Made by a program: the position numbers and the translations under genes. A model generated the notes under the pieces. That model saw nothing but the letters and a program-made list of their open reading frames with translations. It searched no databases and was not told the origin of the DNA. A stretch of DNA of 49,134 nt from contig JAKOZM010000521.1 of the NCBI GenBank assembly GCA_029779995.1, forward strand, positions 1 to 49,134. The letters run 5' to 3'. This document shows positions 24,303-32,444 of the stretch, piece after piece (positions within the stretch are counted from its first letter, which is position 1; every line of letters begins with the position of its first letter). The DNA comes from Actinomycetes bacterium. Lineage in GTDB: Bacteria > Actinomycetota > Actinomycetes > S36-B12 > UBA10799.

Positions 24303-25200
24303 TCAAGCTGGGGCGGAGTCGAGGACCGGGCCGCCTCGCCGGAGATCATTGATCATGGTCTTCCAGACGACTTCCGCGAGGCGGCGTTTGAGGCATCGCA
24401 GGGCTTCCTTCTTGGTCTTGCCCTCGCCGAGTTTGCGCTGGAAGTACGCGTGTCCGTCACTGTCGGTGACACGCATTTGAACGATGGCGATCATGTGCGG
24501 TGCGGAGCGCTGTTGAGTTGTCGGTCGCCGGCGCGGGACAGCCGGTGGCGGCGGATGTCCCCGCTGGACACCTCGATGGGTGCGGCGCCGGCGTAGCTGG
24601 CGAAGTGTCCACCCGAGGGGAACCGGCGTGGGTCGCCGGTGCGGCCCAGTAGGCGTCCGGCGATGACCGGACCTATACCGGTGATGCGTGTCAATTCAAT
24701 GATGTTGGGTTTCGAGCGATTTCAGCGCTGATGCGACGCTGGTTGTCGGCCAGGCGGGCGTCGATGGCGCGTAGGTCCTCCACGAGTTCGCGGGCCAATT
24801 CGTGCCGGGTGCTGGCGACTGGATCGGTGACCTCGATGGTGTCTACCAGTGTCTGCGCGCGGGTGGCGAGCGCGCAGCCCGCCGGGGTGTATTTCCAGCA
24901 GCAGGGCGTGCAGCTGGTTGACCACGCGTACACGCTGCCGTGTCAGGTTGTCGCGGTGTTTGTCGAGCAGGCCGAGCACGGCTGTGGAGGTCTCGCGGGC
25001 TACTGCGGTGACGTCTTGGTGGTGGGAGGCGACCAGTGCCACGGCTGCGGCGTCCACTGGGTCGGTCTTGCGTCCCCGGCCCCGGGACAGTTCCCGCACC
25101 CGAGCGCTGGCTGCGGCAGGGACATCCACGACCGACTCCAGCACCGGCGCACCGCACGCGAACCCGGCACCAGCAGGCGCAGATGTCGGCCCAGAGCCGG
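24303..25200 (-). pseudogene. IS110-family transposase, frameshifted and 5'-truncated
   Basis: Consecutive minus-strand segments in different frames reproduce the order of an IS110 transposase. About 25165-24880: 'ESVVDVPAAASARVREL', 'GRGRKTDPVDAAAVALVA', 'RVRVVNQLHALL'. About 24890-24720: 'LARELVEDLRAIDARLA'. Then 24694-24520: 'ITGIGPVIAGRLLGRTGD' and 'FASYAGAAPIEVSSGD', the conserved C-terminal block with the catalytic Ser region. Last, 24494-24303: 'AYFQRKLGEGKTKKEALRCL'. At least three frame changes separate them, including a small duplication at RQLNSAPH/HMIAIV. The N-terminal DEDD nuclease part is absent. The element cannot be active. Confidence 0.82.
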
Positions 25201-25300
25201 TTAACGGATATGGGGTTGTTGGACCAGATCTGGCGCCGTACCTCTTTCGGGCGAGGATGTCCGCTCGTGCCTCATCGAGGTAGTCGGTGAGGTGTCGACT
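25200..25300 (-). pseudogene. Scrap of IS256/mutator-type transposase
   Basis: About 35 residues in two frames: HLTDYLDEARADILA (around 25300-25250), then RRQIWSNNP (around 25240-25210). In IS256-family transposases the same two motifs stand close together near the C-terminus, with 'WRQIWSNNP' followed by ERLN. The rest of the gene is missing. The fragment lies between the IS110 and helicase remnants, so its borders are uncertain. Confidence 0.5.
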
Positions 25301-25781
25301 CCGTAGTTGGTCAGGATGGTCTGGGTCCGCGATGAGGCAATCAAGCCATATCTGGCCTCTTGGTCTCCCTCGTACCTACAGCGATGTACCGCTTGGCTTC
25401 GTCAAGGTCTCGGGTCAAGTACAGCGGAAGAGCGTTCCCACGCACGAGCTGAGCAATCCGTGCCGCCGTGGCCAGGTTGCCCTGCAGCAACTCCCGCACC
25501 CAGTCGTGGAGGCGCTCAACTCGTTTGGAGCGGAGTGAACTTCAGGTCAAGCCTTGAGTCCGGGGTCACCTGAAGGTCGGGGAGTTCGTCCGCCTTCCGA
25601 GGAGGGCAATGGATCTGCCAATCCAACTGGGCCCCGGACGGCCTCGGCCCACGGCCCGATCCCGTTTCCTCATCAGCGTGGATTTCTTGGCCCTCACCGA
25701 GGAGGCCAACGAGAGCGCACCAGTCAGTGATCCTTTCCCTGATTGCGATAATCAGGTCGGGTTCGCTTGTTTCTCCCCTCT
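25300..25781 (-). pseudogene. Remnant of a DUF2075 / Schlafen-3-type helicase
   Basis: Three minus-strand frames line up as one protein. From 25767: 'SEPDLIIAIRERITDW', 'CALVGLLGEGQEIHADEE' and 'LPDLQVTPDSRLDLKF'. After a frame change near 25520: 'VERLHDWVRELLQGNLATAA' and 'LPLYLTRDLDEAKRYI'. After another near 25358: 'YGLIASSRTQTILTNYGVD'. This is the order in DUF2075/Schlafen group 3 helicases (SEPE-motif, G-x-GQEI, 'LTRDL-xx-AK', 'YGhhASS'). The P-loop part and the C-terminus are missing. It is a different subfamily from the intact gene at 40193-42058. Confidence 0.7.
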
Positions 25782-26002
25782 AGTAAGGCATGTCGGGTCC
25801 TGGCCAACGTCTTCGGCCGCCGGCCAGACCCTTCGGGATACGACGAGTAGGCATCACAACCTCCAACCAGACGAAGAACTCGTTGCGATGATCGCTGGAA
25901 ACCGCCGGGCGGGAGAGGCAGTGTTATCCGCACGTTTCCTGACCATAGCTGTTTGCCTTTGGACCCGGCGCTCGAGTCAATTAATGGACGAAGAGAACTC
26001 AC
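25782..26002. other. Unassigned gap
   Basis: I see no gene in this stretch. Short open frames exist on both strands, but none has a ribosome site or family-like sequence. Confidence 0.4.
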
Positions 26003-28624
26003 TCATCGCTGCCACTTGTGGGCCCCGGACACCAGCACGGGCAGCGCTTGGTCTTGGTCGGACTCATTGCCCAACTGTCCTTCTCGATTACGGCCCCAAC
26101 AGAAAGCCTGGCCCCCTTCATCGACGGCGCATGTGTGTCTGTTCCCAGCGGCGATCCTGACCATCCTCCGACTGGCAATCTCGCCCGCGACTTCGGTTGC
26201 TTGCTTCAACAAACTCCAGTTGTTCTGTTTCAACTGCCCGTTACCCAACTGCCCGAAGTAGCCGTTGCCCCAGCAGAAGGCCTTCCCGGAGGCATCGAGG
26301 CCGCATGAATGCGCTCCACCATCACTGCTGTAGCCGCCTCCAACGGTGATGGCGACCAAGAGCTTCCCGTTTGGCATCGCTCCAAGGGCGCCGAGCGGAG
26401 TCGGGTAGTTCATGGATATGTTGCTAAGCGAGAAGGGATCATCGTTGTTGAGCACGCCCCAGCAGTAGGGCTCGCCTGAGCGTGCGAGGGCGCACGTCGC
26501 CTCACCCCCCCCTGATAGCACAGCCAGGGCCTTCTCCTTGATGTAGTCGCTGGAATCGACGCGCACCGGCACCTCGGAGAACTGGAAGGGGAAGGACTGC
26601 TTGTTACCCAGTTGCCCGTGGTAACCATCCCCCCAGCAATAGGCCTGTCCGGCATCGTCGAGGGCGCACGCATGTGCCAGGCCCGCTGCCACCTCCACCA
26701 GTTTCGTACCGGCCAGCACCCCGGAGTTGGCCACCTGCACTGGGCTCGCCGACGCTTGGCGAGATCCATCTCCCAACTGGCCCCACTGGTTGTCGCCCCA
26801 GCAATAAGCCGACCCTTGCCGTGTCAGTCCGCAAGCGAGCGTCATCCATTCGTCGCCACCCACCGAGACGGCGGTGAAGGTCATGCCCCCCGGTACCGCG
26901 GTCGGGGTGCGGGAAGTCCCCCTTCCCCAGCAGAAGGCAGCCCCGGACGGATCCAGCGCACACGTCGCGTTTCCCCCGGCCTCGAGACGTTCGAATGACC
27001 GGTCAGTGTTCACAGCCACTGGGACGGCGGCGTCGGACGTTGATCCGTCACCAAGCTGCCCATCCTCATTGCCTCCCCAGCACCAGGCTTTCCCTGATTC
27101 GTCGAGAGCGCACGTGTGACTCTCTCCGGCGCTCAGGACAGCGGGCCGACCTGTGACGGGAGTGGGCGGGGTACCCGGTGAGCTCGCAGTGGGAGATGGT
27201 GACGCGCTCGATCGAGGAGTCTCCGGTCGCGCGCCTTCGCACCGCTTGAAGAGATGCCCCAGCGTGATCTTCGCCTTCGCCAAGTCCACCCTCCAGTCCG
27301 TGACGAACAGATCCGCCTTGAGCCCGAGCCCAACCTGGAGCGCACCGGTGACGTCGAGGCACGATTCGGTGCCCGACAGCGTGATCCCCGCTTCCATGAC
27401 AGGGCCGAAGTCGCCGAAAATCCCGAAGCGGCCCGCCACCATGAGTGCGACCTCATCTTTGAGCGACAGCTCGAACGTCGTTTGCGCCGAGGTCGTCAAC
27501 TGCGGCCAATCCACTGCCAGATTCACGCCCTTGGTGTAGGTGACTCGGGAGCCCGAAACGGTGAATCCCACCGCGAACCGGGCTTTCGCGGAGCCGGTCA
27601 GGCTCACGGCACCCCCAGATTTCAGACTCGCCTCGAGCGCCGCACTGATGTCCAGGGTGAGACCCGTGGGACCCAGCGGAATCGAGGGCGCTGACAATCT
27701 AACCTCACAGCCTGCCTGCACTGCAGCTTCCCATGACAGGCCCGCTTCCAGGGTGGGCTGCCCCTTGATAAGCAGGTCCACGTACTTGCGTTTGAGGTCC
27801 ATGTCGAAACTGGCCCGCGTGCTGGACATGTCCAGCCGGGCCGTGAGAGTGGGCCGTGCGCCGCCGCCGTTGATCGAACTGCGGCACTTAAACTTGACCG
27901 GGTAGCCCGCCAGCGCGGCCGACGACGCCTCGTCATCTTGGGTCATCTGCCCCAAGGTCGACGACATGGACACCGTCAGGGTGCTGTAGGCCTCGCTCAG
28001 CGCGGCGGGCTTGATCACGGCGGTCAGCGAGGACGTGTCGACCGAGACGACCTTGCCCAGAAGACCTTGCGGAGCATGCGGTGAGGCGTCAGCGACCAAC
28101 ACGTCTCCCACCTTCGGAAGCTGGTCCTTGCGGTGCAGGACCACTGTCTGGGAACCTTCGGGGTTGCCGCTGACCGACGCGATCTGCCTGGACTTGAGTT
28201 TGTCGGCGTTGCGCCGCAGAACAGCCTTCTGGGTTCGCCCTGCGACCATCACCTGTGTGACGGCCGACCTGCCACGGGAGCGCGCACCGAGCTCCCATCC
28301 GCCGGGTGCAAGTCGTACCTTCGCCCGCCAGCGGCCGCCGGCGTCCGCGCGGGACCGACCCACCCGTGCCCAGCGCTTGGTCCCCGGCTTGCGGGCCGAC
28401 AGAACCACCCGGGCCTTCGCAGGCGCGGTACCACGCACCACGAACCGCTTCCCGGCCCTCGGCACCCCGACAACCTCGATGGTGACCGACTTCTTCCCTG
28501 CGGACACCGCCTGCGGGCCTGCCGCGGCTCCTGCCGACCCAGGTGGGGGTTGACCTTGCGCCGGGGCCACCAATGTGGCCAGGCTGACCGCCATCACCAG
28601 CGCGAGCCTCATGGTTCTTGTCAC
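26003..28624 (-). CDS. Secreted protein with Ig-like N-terminus and RCC1 beta-propeller
   Basis: An 873-aa protein. GTG 28624 has AGGGGGA four bases upstream and starts a signal peptide (MRLALVMAVSLATLVAPAQG). After cleavage comes a beta-sandwich region (ITIEVV-like strands, 'AGKRFVVRGTAPAKARVVLS'). A long beta-rich region of about 350 residues follows, then a Pro/Ser/Thr linker near 480-500. The last 370 residues hold seven RCC1-type repeats, each with a 'CALD-x(3)-G-x-A/P-Y/F/W-CWG' core and several with a following 'GQLGDG/GQLGN'. Each repeat carries two Cys, so disulfides are likely. RCC1 propellers bind proteins or carbohydrates; the ligand here is unknown. No TM helix or sorting motif is visible at the C-terminus. 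Confidence 0.85.
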   Translation of the reverse strand: MTRTMRLALVMAVSLATLVAPAQGQPPPGSAGAAAGPQAVSAGKKSVTIEVVGVPRAGKRFVVRGTAPAKARVVLSARKPGTKRWARVGRSRADAGGRWRAKVRLAPGGWELGARSRGRSAVTQVMVAGRTQKAVLRRNADKLKSRQIASVSGNPEGSQTVVLHRKDQLPKVGDVLVADASPHAPQGLLGKVVSVDTSSLTAVIKPAALSEAYSTLTVSMSSTLGQMTQDDEASSAALAGYPVKFKCRSSINGGGARPTLTARLDMSSTRASFDMDLKRKYVDLLIKGQPTLEAGLSWEAAVQAGCEVRLSAPSIPLGPTGLTLDISAALEASLKSGGAVSLTGSAKARFAVGFTVSGSRVTYTKGVNLAVDWPQLTTSAQTTFELSLKDEVALMVAGRFGIFGDFGPVMEAGITLSGTESCLDVTGALQVGLGLKADLFVTDWRVDLAKAKITLGHLFKRCEGARPETPRSSASPSPTASSPGTPPTPVTGRPAVLSAGESHTCALDESGKAWCWGGNEDGQLGDGSTSDAAVPVAVNTDRSFERLEAGGNATCALDPSGAAFCWGRGTSRTPTAVPGGMTFTAVSVGGDEWMTLACGLTRQGSAYCWGDNQWGQLGDGSRQASASPVQVANSGVLAGTKLVEVAAGLAHACALDDAGQAYCWGDGYHGQLGNKQSFPFQFSEVPVRVDSSDYIKEKALAVLSGGGEATCALARSGEPYCWGVLNNDDPFSLSNISMNYPTPLGALGAMPNGKLLVAITVGGGYSSDGGAHSCGLDASGKAFCWGNGYFGQLGNGQLKQNNWSLLKQATEVAGEIASRRMVRIAAGNRHTCAVDEGGQAFCWGRNREGQLGNESDQDQALPVLVSGAHKWQR

Positions 28625-28781
28625 TGTCTCCCCCTCACCGCAGTTCGTGATCACCTACCACGGACCCTAGACCCAGCATCGTGCCTGACTAGGGCGACTC
28701 CGTTAACTGGATCGGATTCTTGCTGGCGCCCGGGCGGGTGTATGTTCGAGCCGCGTAGGTCCAGCGAAATTGGGGGACGTT

Positions 28782-30191
28782 ATGAATCTGACAGGCATGA
28801 CCGGTTGCATGCTGTTGGGGGCCGCCGCGGCGATGATGCCGACTCAGGCGATCGCTGCGACCCCGCCCGACCTCGACGTCAACAACAGGGAGGCGGTCGA
28901 GACCGCCTACATGGATGCGCTGGCCGCCTCCAAGAGCGTTCCGGACGGGTGGACAGGCAGCGAGCAGGCCTGCAACCCCGGCGCTCTGAGCCCGGAGTTC
29001 CTCCAAGGCCAGCTGGCCGTTGTGAACTTCGGGCGCGCCTTGACGGGCCTTCCTGCAGTGGGTCTTTCACAGGACTTGACCGCTCGAGCGCAACTGGGGG
29101 CCTTCGCGTGGACCTTCGGGGACCAGTGCGGGCTGGAGGCCTCGAACTACCCTGGCCACAAGGTGCACTGCACCGATGAGCCGACCTGGGTGATGCTACC
29201 CGACACGGGGGTCGTGATCGACGCCTTCGCGACGGAAGTGGGCATCGGCTGGGTGCCTGGTGGCGGCGACCTGGCGGTGACGCACTCGGGTGGGTACCAG
29301 GACCCCCCACCGTGGATGGCGTGGCCCAGCGCCGGCTACTTCCCGGAGCCCCTGCAAGAGTCCTCCGGCTGGTACCTGGCCGGTGCGGGTGCGGACTTCA
29401 CGAACGCGTCGGTACGCATGACCGACCCCGCGACCGGCCAGCCGGTCGCGAACACCCGGATCAAGGCGGCCTACGGCACGGCGGGCGACGACGCCGTCAA
29501 CTACCTGCAGTGGGAGGTCTCACAACTGGAGACACTTGACGACGTGATGGTCACCGTGGAAGGCATCGTCCGCGCCGGGCAGACAGTCAGCCACTCATAC
29601 ACCGTGCACCTGTTCAACCCGACGATGCGCACTCTGGGACAGCCCACCTATTCCGGAGTCCCCCAGGTCGGCGCGACCCTGACAGGTACCAGCGCTCCCG
29701 TCATGCCGGCGTCGATGGAGTCGATGGACTCCGAGGTCTCGTTGTCCTGGTGGCGCGACGGGGTGCGCGTCGGGCGGGGCACGACGTACAAGGTCCGCGT
29801 CGGCGATCTCGGGCGCAGTCTCGTGCTGCGGCAACGGTCCTCTCACTGGGGCTTCTCAGAGTCCATCGTGGACGCCACCCCCACGGGAACTGTCCAGCCG
29901 GCAACCCGACTACGCCCCATGGGCATCAAGCTGGAAGGAGTACGGCGGGTGGGCCGCACCATCCGCGTGTTTCCCGAGTGGACCTTCCCACGGTCCAAGG
30001 TCCGACAGAGCGTCCAGTGGTGGTACGTCAACGGGCAGCGCATTCCCGGCGCGACGAAAACCCGGCTCGTGCTATCCCGAAAGGTTCTGAGGATCCCGAA
30101 GAACGGCTCCGCCGATATTGAGGTGCGGGTGAAGGCCCAGGCACGCGGGCAGCACGCGTCGCAGTCACGTAGGTATCGGGTGTACCCGTGA
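28782..30191 (+). CDS. Secreted CAP-superfamily-like protein with Ig-like repeats
   Basis: A 469-aa protein. ATG 28782 has GGGGGA four bases upstream and gives a signal peptide ending near ...TQAIAA. Residues 30-230 resemble a CAP/SCP domain: 'LAVVNFGRALTGLPAVGLS', a helix and a later 'AVTHSGGYQDPPPWMAWPSAGYFP'. The usual 'SH', 'GENI' and 'GHR' motifs are weak or absent, so catalytic or ligand residues may be lost. The C-terminal half has two Ig-like units of the type 'G-x-V-x-x-G-x-T-L-x-G... W-x-x-x-G' (YSGVPQVGATLTGTSA; LEGVRRVGRTIRVFP). These are common in actinobacterial surface proteins. It overlaps the next gene by 4 bases and forms an operon with it. Confidence 0.7.
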   Translation: MNLTGMTGCMLLGAAAAMMPTQAIAATPPDLDVNNREAVETAYMDALAASKSVPDGWTGSEQACNPGALSPEFLQGQLAVVNFGRALTGLPAVGLSQDLTARAQLGAFAWTFGDQCGLEASNYPGHKVHCTDEPTWVMLPDTGVVIDAFATEVGIGWVPGGGDLAVTHSGGYQDPPPWMAWPSAGYFPEPLQESSGWYLAGAGADFTNASVRMTDPATGQPVANTRIKAAYGTAGDDAVNYLQWEVSQLETLDDVMVTVEGIVRAGQTVSHSYTVHLFNPTMRTLGQPTYSGVPQVGATLTGTSAPVMPASMESMDSEVSLSWWRDGVRVGRGTTYKVRVGDLGRSLVLRQRSSHWGFSESIVDATPTGTVQPATRLRPMGIKLEGVRRVGRTIRVFPEWTFPRSKVRQSVQWWYVNGQRIPGATKTRLVLSRKVLRIPKNGSADIEVRVKAQARGQHASQSRRYRVYP

Positions 30192-31282
30192 TCGCCGCTG
30201 CCCTGACCCTGCTCGCGATGACCGCAGTCCCGGCCGACGACAAGGGCCCCGTGGAAGCCGGTTACATCCAGCAGCTCGAGCGAGAAGCAGTGCCCTTCGC
30301 ATGGAGCGGCGACGTCGCTTCGTGCGTCGCAGGCGCCCCTTCGGATGCCGCCCAGCAGGCGACTCTGGACTCGGTGAACTACGTGAGAGGTCTGGCCGGG
30401 TTGGGTCCGGTGCGACTGGATGCGCGCGCCTCCGCCGAGGCTCAGGCTGCAGCCCTGATGATGGCGGCTAACGGCGAACTGTCTCACGCTCCTACCCGGT
30501 ACTGGCGATGCCGTACGCCTGAGGGAATCGCAGGGGCCGGACGCTCCAATCTGTCCATCGGAAACACGGCGGCGCAGGCTGTCACTGGCTACATGAATGA
30601 TGACGGCCCCAACAACCAGGCCGTGGGACACCGCACCTGGCTGCTGCAACCCGGCCTCGCCAGCATCGGCATCGGCAGCACACCCAACACCAACGCGATA
30701 GCCGTGTTCGGGGAAGGCATCGACCACCTCGACCCGGCCCCGGAAGCCGTCATCAGGTGGCCCAAGGCCGGTTCATTCCCCAGCGGTCTCACCCCCTCGC
30801 GCTGGTCACTGACCACCACAGCTGCCCTCAAGGGCAACCCAGCCGGGTGGGCCAGGGCCTCGGTCACGGTCACGAAGGCCGGCCGGACCTGGACCGCGCC
30901 AGTGATCCACCGCGACGAGGTACTCGTCTGGTACATGGACGACACCTCACCCGGCCTCTACCACGTGCAAGTCAGCGCGGGCACAACCTACGAGTACGAC
31001 GTCGACGTGTTCGAACCCAGCGTCCGCGTGACCGGCCCCCCGAGTATAAAGGGCACAGTCCGCGCCAGGCGCGTGGTGAAGCTCGCCGGTGGCAGCTGGA
31101 CTCCAGCCAGTTCTCAGATGTCTGTCACGTGGAAAGCAGGCAAGCGGACAGTCTCCTCGGCAACGCGACTGCGCCTTAAGCCCTGGACGACTGGACGCAA
31201 ACTCACCGCTCGCGTGACTGTCTCCTGGCCCGGGCTGCGGCCTGCGACTTTGACGCTCAGCGCTGGCCGCGTTCGGCGTTGA
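30188..31282 (+). CDS. Secreted CAP-domain protein with C-terminal Ig-like unit
   Basis: A 364-aa protein. GTG 30188 overlaps the upstream stop (GTGA). A short signal peptide (AAALTLLAMTAVPA) is present. The CAP domain (about 55-215) has 'VNYVRGLAGLGPVRLD', 'LSHAP', 'EGIAGAGRSNLSIGNT', 'GPNNQAVGHRTWLLQP' and 'IGIGS'. These are the ordered blocks of bacterial CAP proteins, including the GHR motif. The last 80 residues (GTVRARRVVKLAGGSW...) are the same Ig-like type as in the upstream gene, with a very basic end (RVRR). It is the better-preserved member of the pair. It should act outside the cell; the substrate or ligand is unknown. Confidence 0.82.
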   Translation: MIAAALTLLAMTAVPADDKGPVEAGYIQQLEREAVPFAWSGDVASCVAGAPSDAAQQATLDSVNYVRGLAGLGPVRLDARASAEAQAAALMMAANGELSHAPTRYWRCRTPEGIAGAGRSNLSIGNTAAQAVTGYMNDDGPNNQAVGHRTWLLQPGLASIGIGSTPNTNAIAVFGEGIDHLDPAPEAVIRWPKAGSFPSGLTPSRWSLTTTAALKGNPAGWARASVTVTKAGRTWTAPVIHRDEVLVWYMDDTSPGLYHVQVSAGTTYEYDVDVFEPSVRVTGPPSIKGTVRARRVVKLAGGSWTPASSQMSVTWKAGKRTVSSATRLRLKPWTTGRKLTARVTVSWPGLRPATLTLSAGRVRR

Positions 31283-31331
31283 TGAACAGTGGCGGTCAAC
31301 CAAGGTCGCCCCGTGTCTCACAAACCTTCGT

Positions 31332-31562
31332 TCATGTGACAGGCTGGGCCTTCGCGCCTCCACAGGGAGCACTGGCGAGACGTGAGTGCACTCGATGCGC
31401 CCGACGGAGAACTCCTTGGGTATGCCCAGCGATGGGCTTTGGTGTTGGTCACCCAGGATCTCGATTTCGGGAGGCTTCTAGCGTTGGGAGGTTGTGATGG
31501 CCCGCGGCCTCGATGAACGGCACCCACAGCGGGCTGAGGTTCATGTCGATGAGGAATCTCAT
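31332..31562 (-). pseudogene. DUF5615 toxin gene split by an internal inversion
   Basis: ATG 31562 overlaps the DUF433 stop (ATGA). The minus strand reads MRFLIDMNLSPLWVPFIEA, then AGHH, and becomes nonsense. The missing core is on the plus strand at 31364-31493, reading REHWRDVSALDAPDGELL and then ALVLVTQDLDFGRLLAL. That is the DUF5615 (PIN-like) catalytic region with its 'T-x-D-x-D-F-G' motif. Turning 31364-31493 around restores one minus-strand frame with the typical 'AGH-x(3)-HW' spacing. The inverted piece is bounded by CAC (31361-31363) and GTG (31494-31496). The restored frame ends at a stop at 31332-31334 and looks short at its C-terminus, so it may carry a second lesion. In this state no active toxin is made. 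Confidence 0.75.
31364..31493 (+). other. Inverted segment carrying the DUF5615 toxin core
   Basis: A 130-bp piece whose coding sense is opposite to the rest of the toxin gene. The flanks form an imperfect inverted repeat (CGCG..CC..CAC type, about 9 of 11 matching with a two-base gap). It could be a switch or a one-time rearrangement; no recombinase gene is adjacent. Confidence 0.6.
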
Positions 31563-31786
31563 GCGGACAGGGGAATCTCGATCTCCTCGACCCGCCATGC
31601 GGCATACGACAGGGCCTGCTTGATGTCATCCAGCATCAGATATGGGTAGGCCTCAAGAATCTCGTCGAACGACTTGCCAGTGGCGACCAGTCCCACCACG
31701 ACACCGACCGTCACCCGCGTACCTCGAATGCAGGGTTTGCCACCCATCACGTCGACATCCCTGGAGATGCGGTCGAACTCGGTCAT
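31559..31786 (-). CDS. DUF433 antitoxin
   Basis: A 75-aa protein: 'DRISRDVDVMGGKPCIRGTRV' followed by 'TVGVVVGLVATGKSFDEIL', then 'AYPYLMLDDIKQALSYAAW'. This is the DUF433 family, with 'GKPCIRGTR' as its signature and a helical C-terminus ending in EIEIPLSA. DUF433 proteins are the DNA-binding antitoxins paired with DUF5615 PIN-like toxins. Here the partner follows with a 4-bp overlap but is interrupted. The ATG 31786 is preceded by TACTCT at six bases and no Shine-Dalgarno, so the transcript is probably leaderless. It should neutralise the toxin and repress its own promoter, as in other pairs. Confidence 0.9.
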   Translation of the reverse strand: MTEFDRISRDVDVMGGKPCIRGTRVTVGVVVGLVATGKSFDEILEAYPYLMLDDIKQALSYAAWRVEEIEIPLSA

Positions 31787-31792
31787 CTAGCC

Positions 31793-31798
31793 AGAGTA
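31793..31798 (-). promoter_or_regulatory. Putative -10 box of the DUF433 operon
   Basis: TACTCT on the minus strand ends six bases before ATG 31786; no Shine-Dalgarno is present. Confidence 0.45.
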
Positions 31799-32157
31799 CG
31801 GGCGAACCAGCACCCAGGGCAGGGCCAACGTCTTCCAGTAGAGGCGCGAAGGCCCACCGGGTCACGCTATTGCCGATCACGCGTTGAGGGACGAGGCGAC
31901 GCAGCAAGCTCTCTTCACCGTGCGAGTCCGGGTGTCGAACACCACGCCGCTGCGCCCACTCGATCACCGTGTGGCTGAGGGCTCTGCTGCTCCTCCACAA
32001 TCCTTCCGCTTTGAGCCTCGGCGGGGATTGGCCCGGCGACGTGGTCCCCAACGACTGGGACGACGCTGCCGACGCCGTTTCGTGGACGCCGGGACAGGGA
32101 GGATGCCACTGCCGACAGCCGTCCAATCCACCCAGTCGCCGCTTCCCTTCCGTCCCC
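31799..32157. other. Stretch without recognised gene
   Basis: Several frames are open on both strands because of GC bias. The minus strand has a 174-codon open frame (31653-32177) with one protein-like part ('TVIEWAQRRGVRHPD', 'LLRRLVPQRVIGNSVTRWAF'), but it overlaps the DUF433 gene and has no start signal. It could be an old gene remnant; I assign nothing. Confidence 0.3.
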
Positions 32158-32189
32158 CCTCGAGGTACCGTCGACACAGGAGGTACACC

Positions 32190-32279
32190 ATGATTCAGGC
32201 GTTAAGCCCACAGGCGCCGTATACCTCCCCTATGTATCTCCAGACCCCCCGCGGCCACTCACACTGCCCCCGCCACTAA
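32190..32279 (+). CDS. 29-codon ORF with strong ribosome site, before a terminator
   Basis: ATG 32190 has AGGAGGT five bases upstream. The 29-aa product begins MIQALSPQAPYTSPMY, is Pro- and Tyr-containing and ends HSHCPRH with three His and a Cys in the last seven residues. The stop is two bases before the stem of an intrinsic terminator. TACCGT (about 32169-32174) could be its -10 box. The layout of short ORF plus immediate terminator is that of a leader-peptide attenuator, but no plus-strand gene follows for about 950 bases. It may be a stand-alone small protein. No family recognised. Confidence 0.5.
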   Translation: MIQALSPQAPYTSPMYLQTPRGHSHCPRH

Positions 32280-32281
32280 AG

Positions 32282-32321
32282 GCAGAAGGTCCCGGTGCTT
32301 GCGCCGGGGCCTTCTGCTTTT
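32282..32321 (+). terminator. Strong intrinsic terminator
   Basis: GCAGAAGGTCCCGG pairs with CCGGGGCCTTCTGC over 14 positions (one T-G pair) around an eight-base loop, followed by TTTT. It ends the 29-codon ORF transcript and could also stop readthrough from the minus-strand gene ending at 32445. Confidence 0.85.
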
Positions 32322-32444
32322 GGTGGCGCTCGGGCTTGGATTTGGGAGGAGCGACGCAGTCGCGACGGCTCCTGCCCCCGTGTCGTTTGTCAAGCTGCGG
32401 CGCGGTGCTGGACAGGAACAACACTGGCGCCGCGGCTGGGTCTG

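Noticed and set aside
26003..28624. Tandem DNA repeats in the RCC1 gene
   Set aside because: The repeats are at protein level (CWG cores) and diverged in DNA; not a DNA repeat array or CRISPR.
31653..32177. 174-codon minus-strand ORF upstream of DUF433
   Set aside because: It overlaps the DUF433 gene in another frame, lacks a ribosome site and matches no family known to me.
32282..32321. Transposon end or riboswitch
   Set aside because: The symmetric stem with T-tract is fully explained by an intrinsic terminator.
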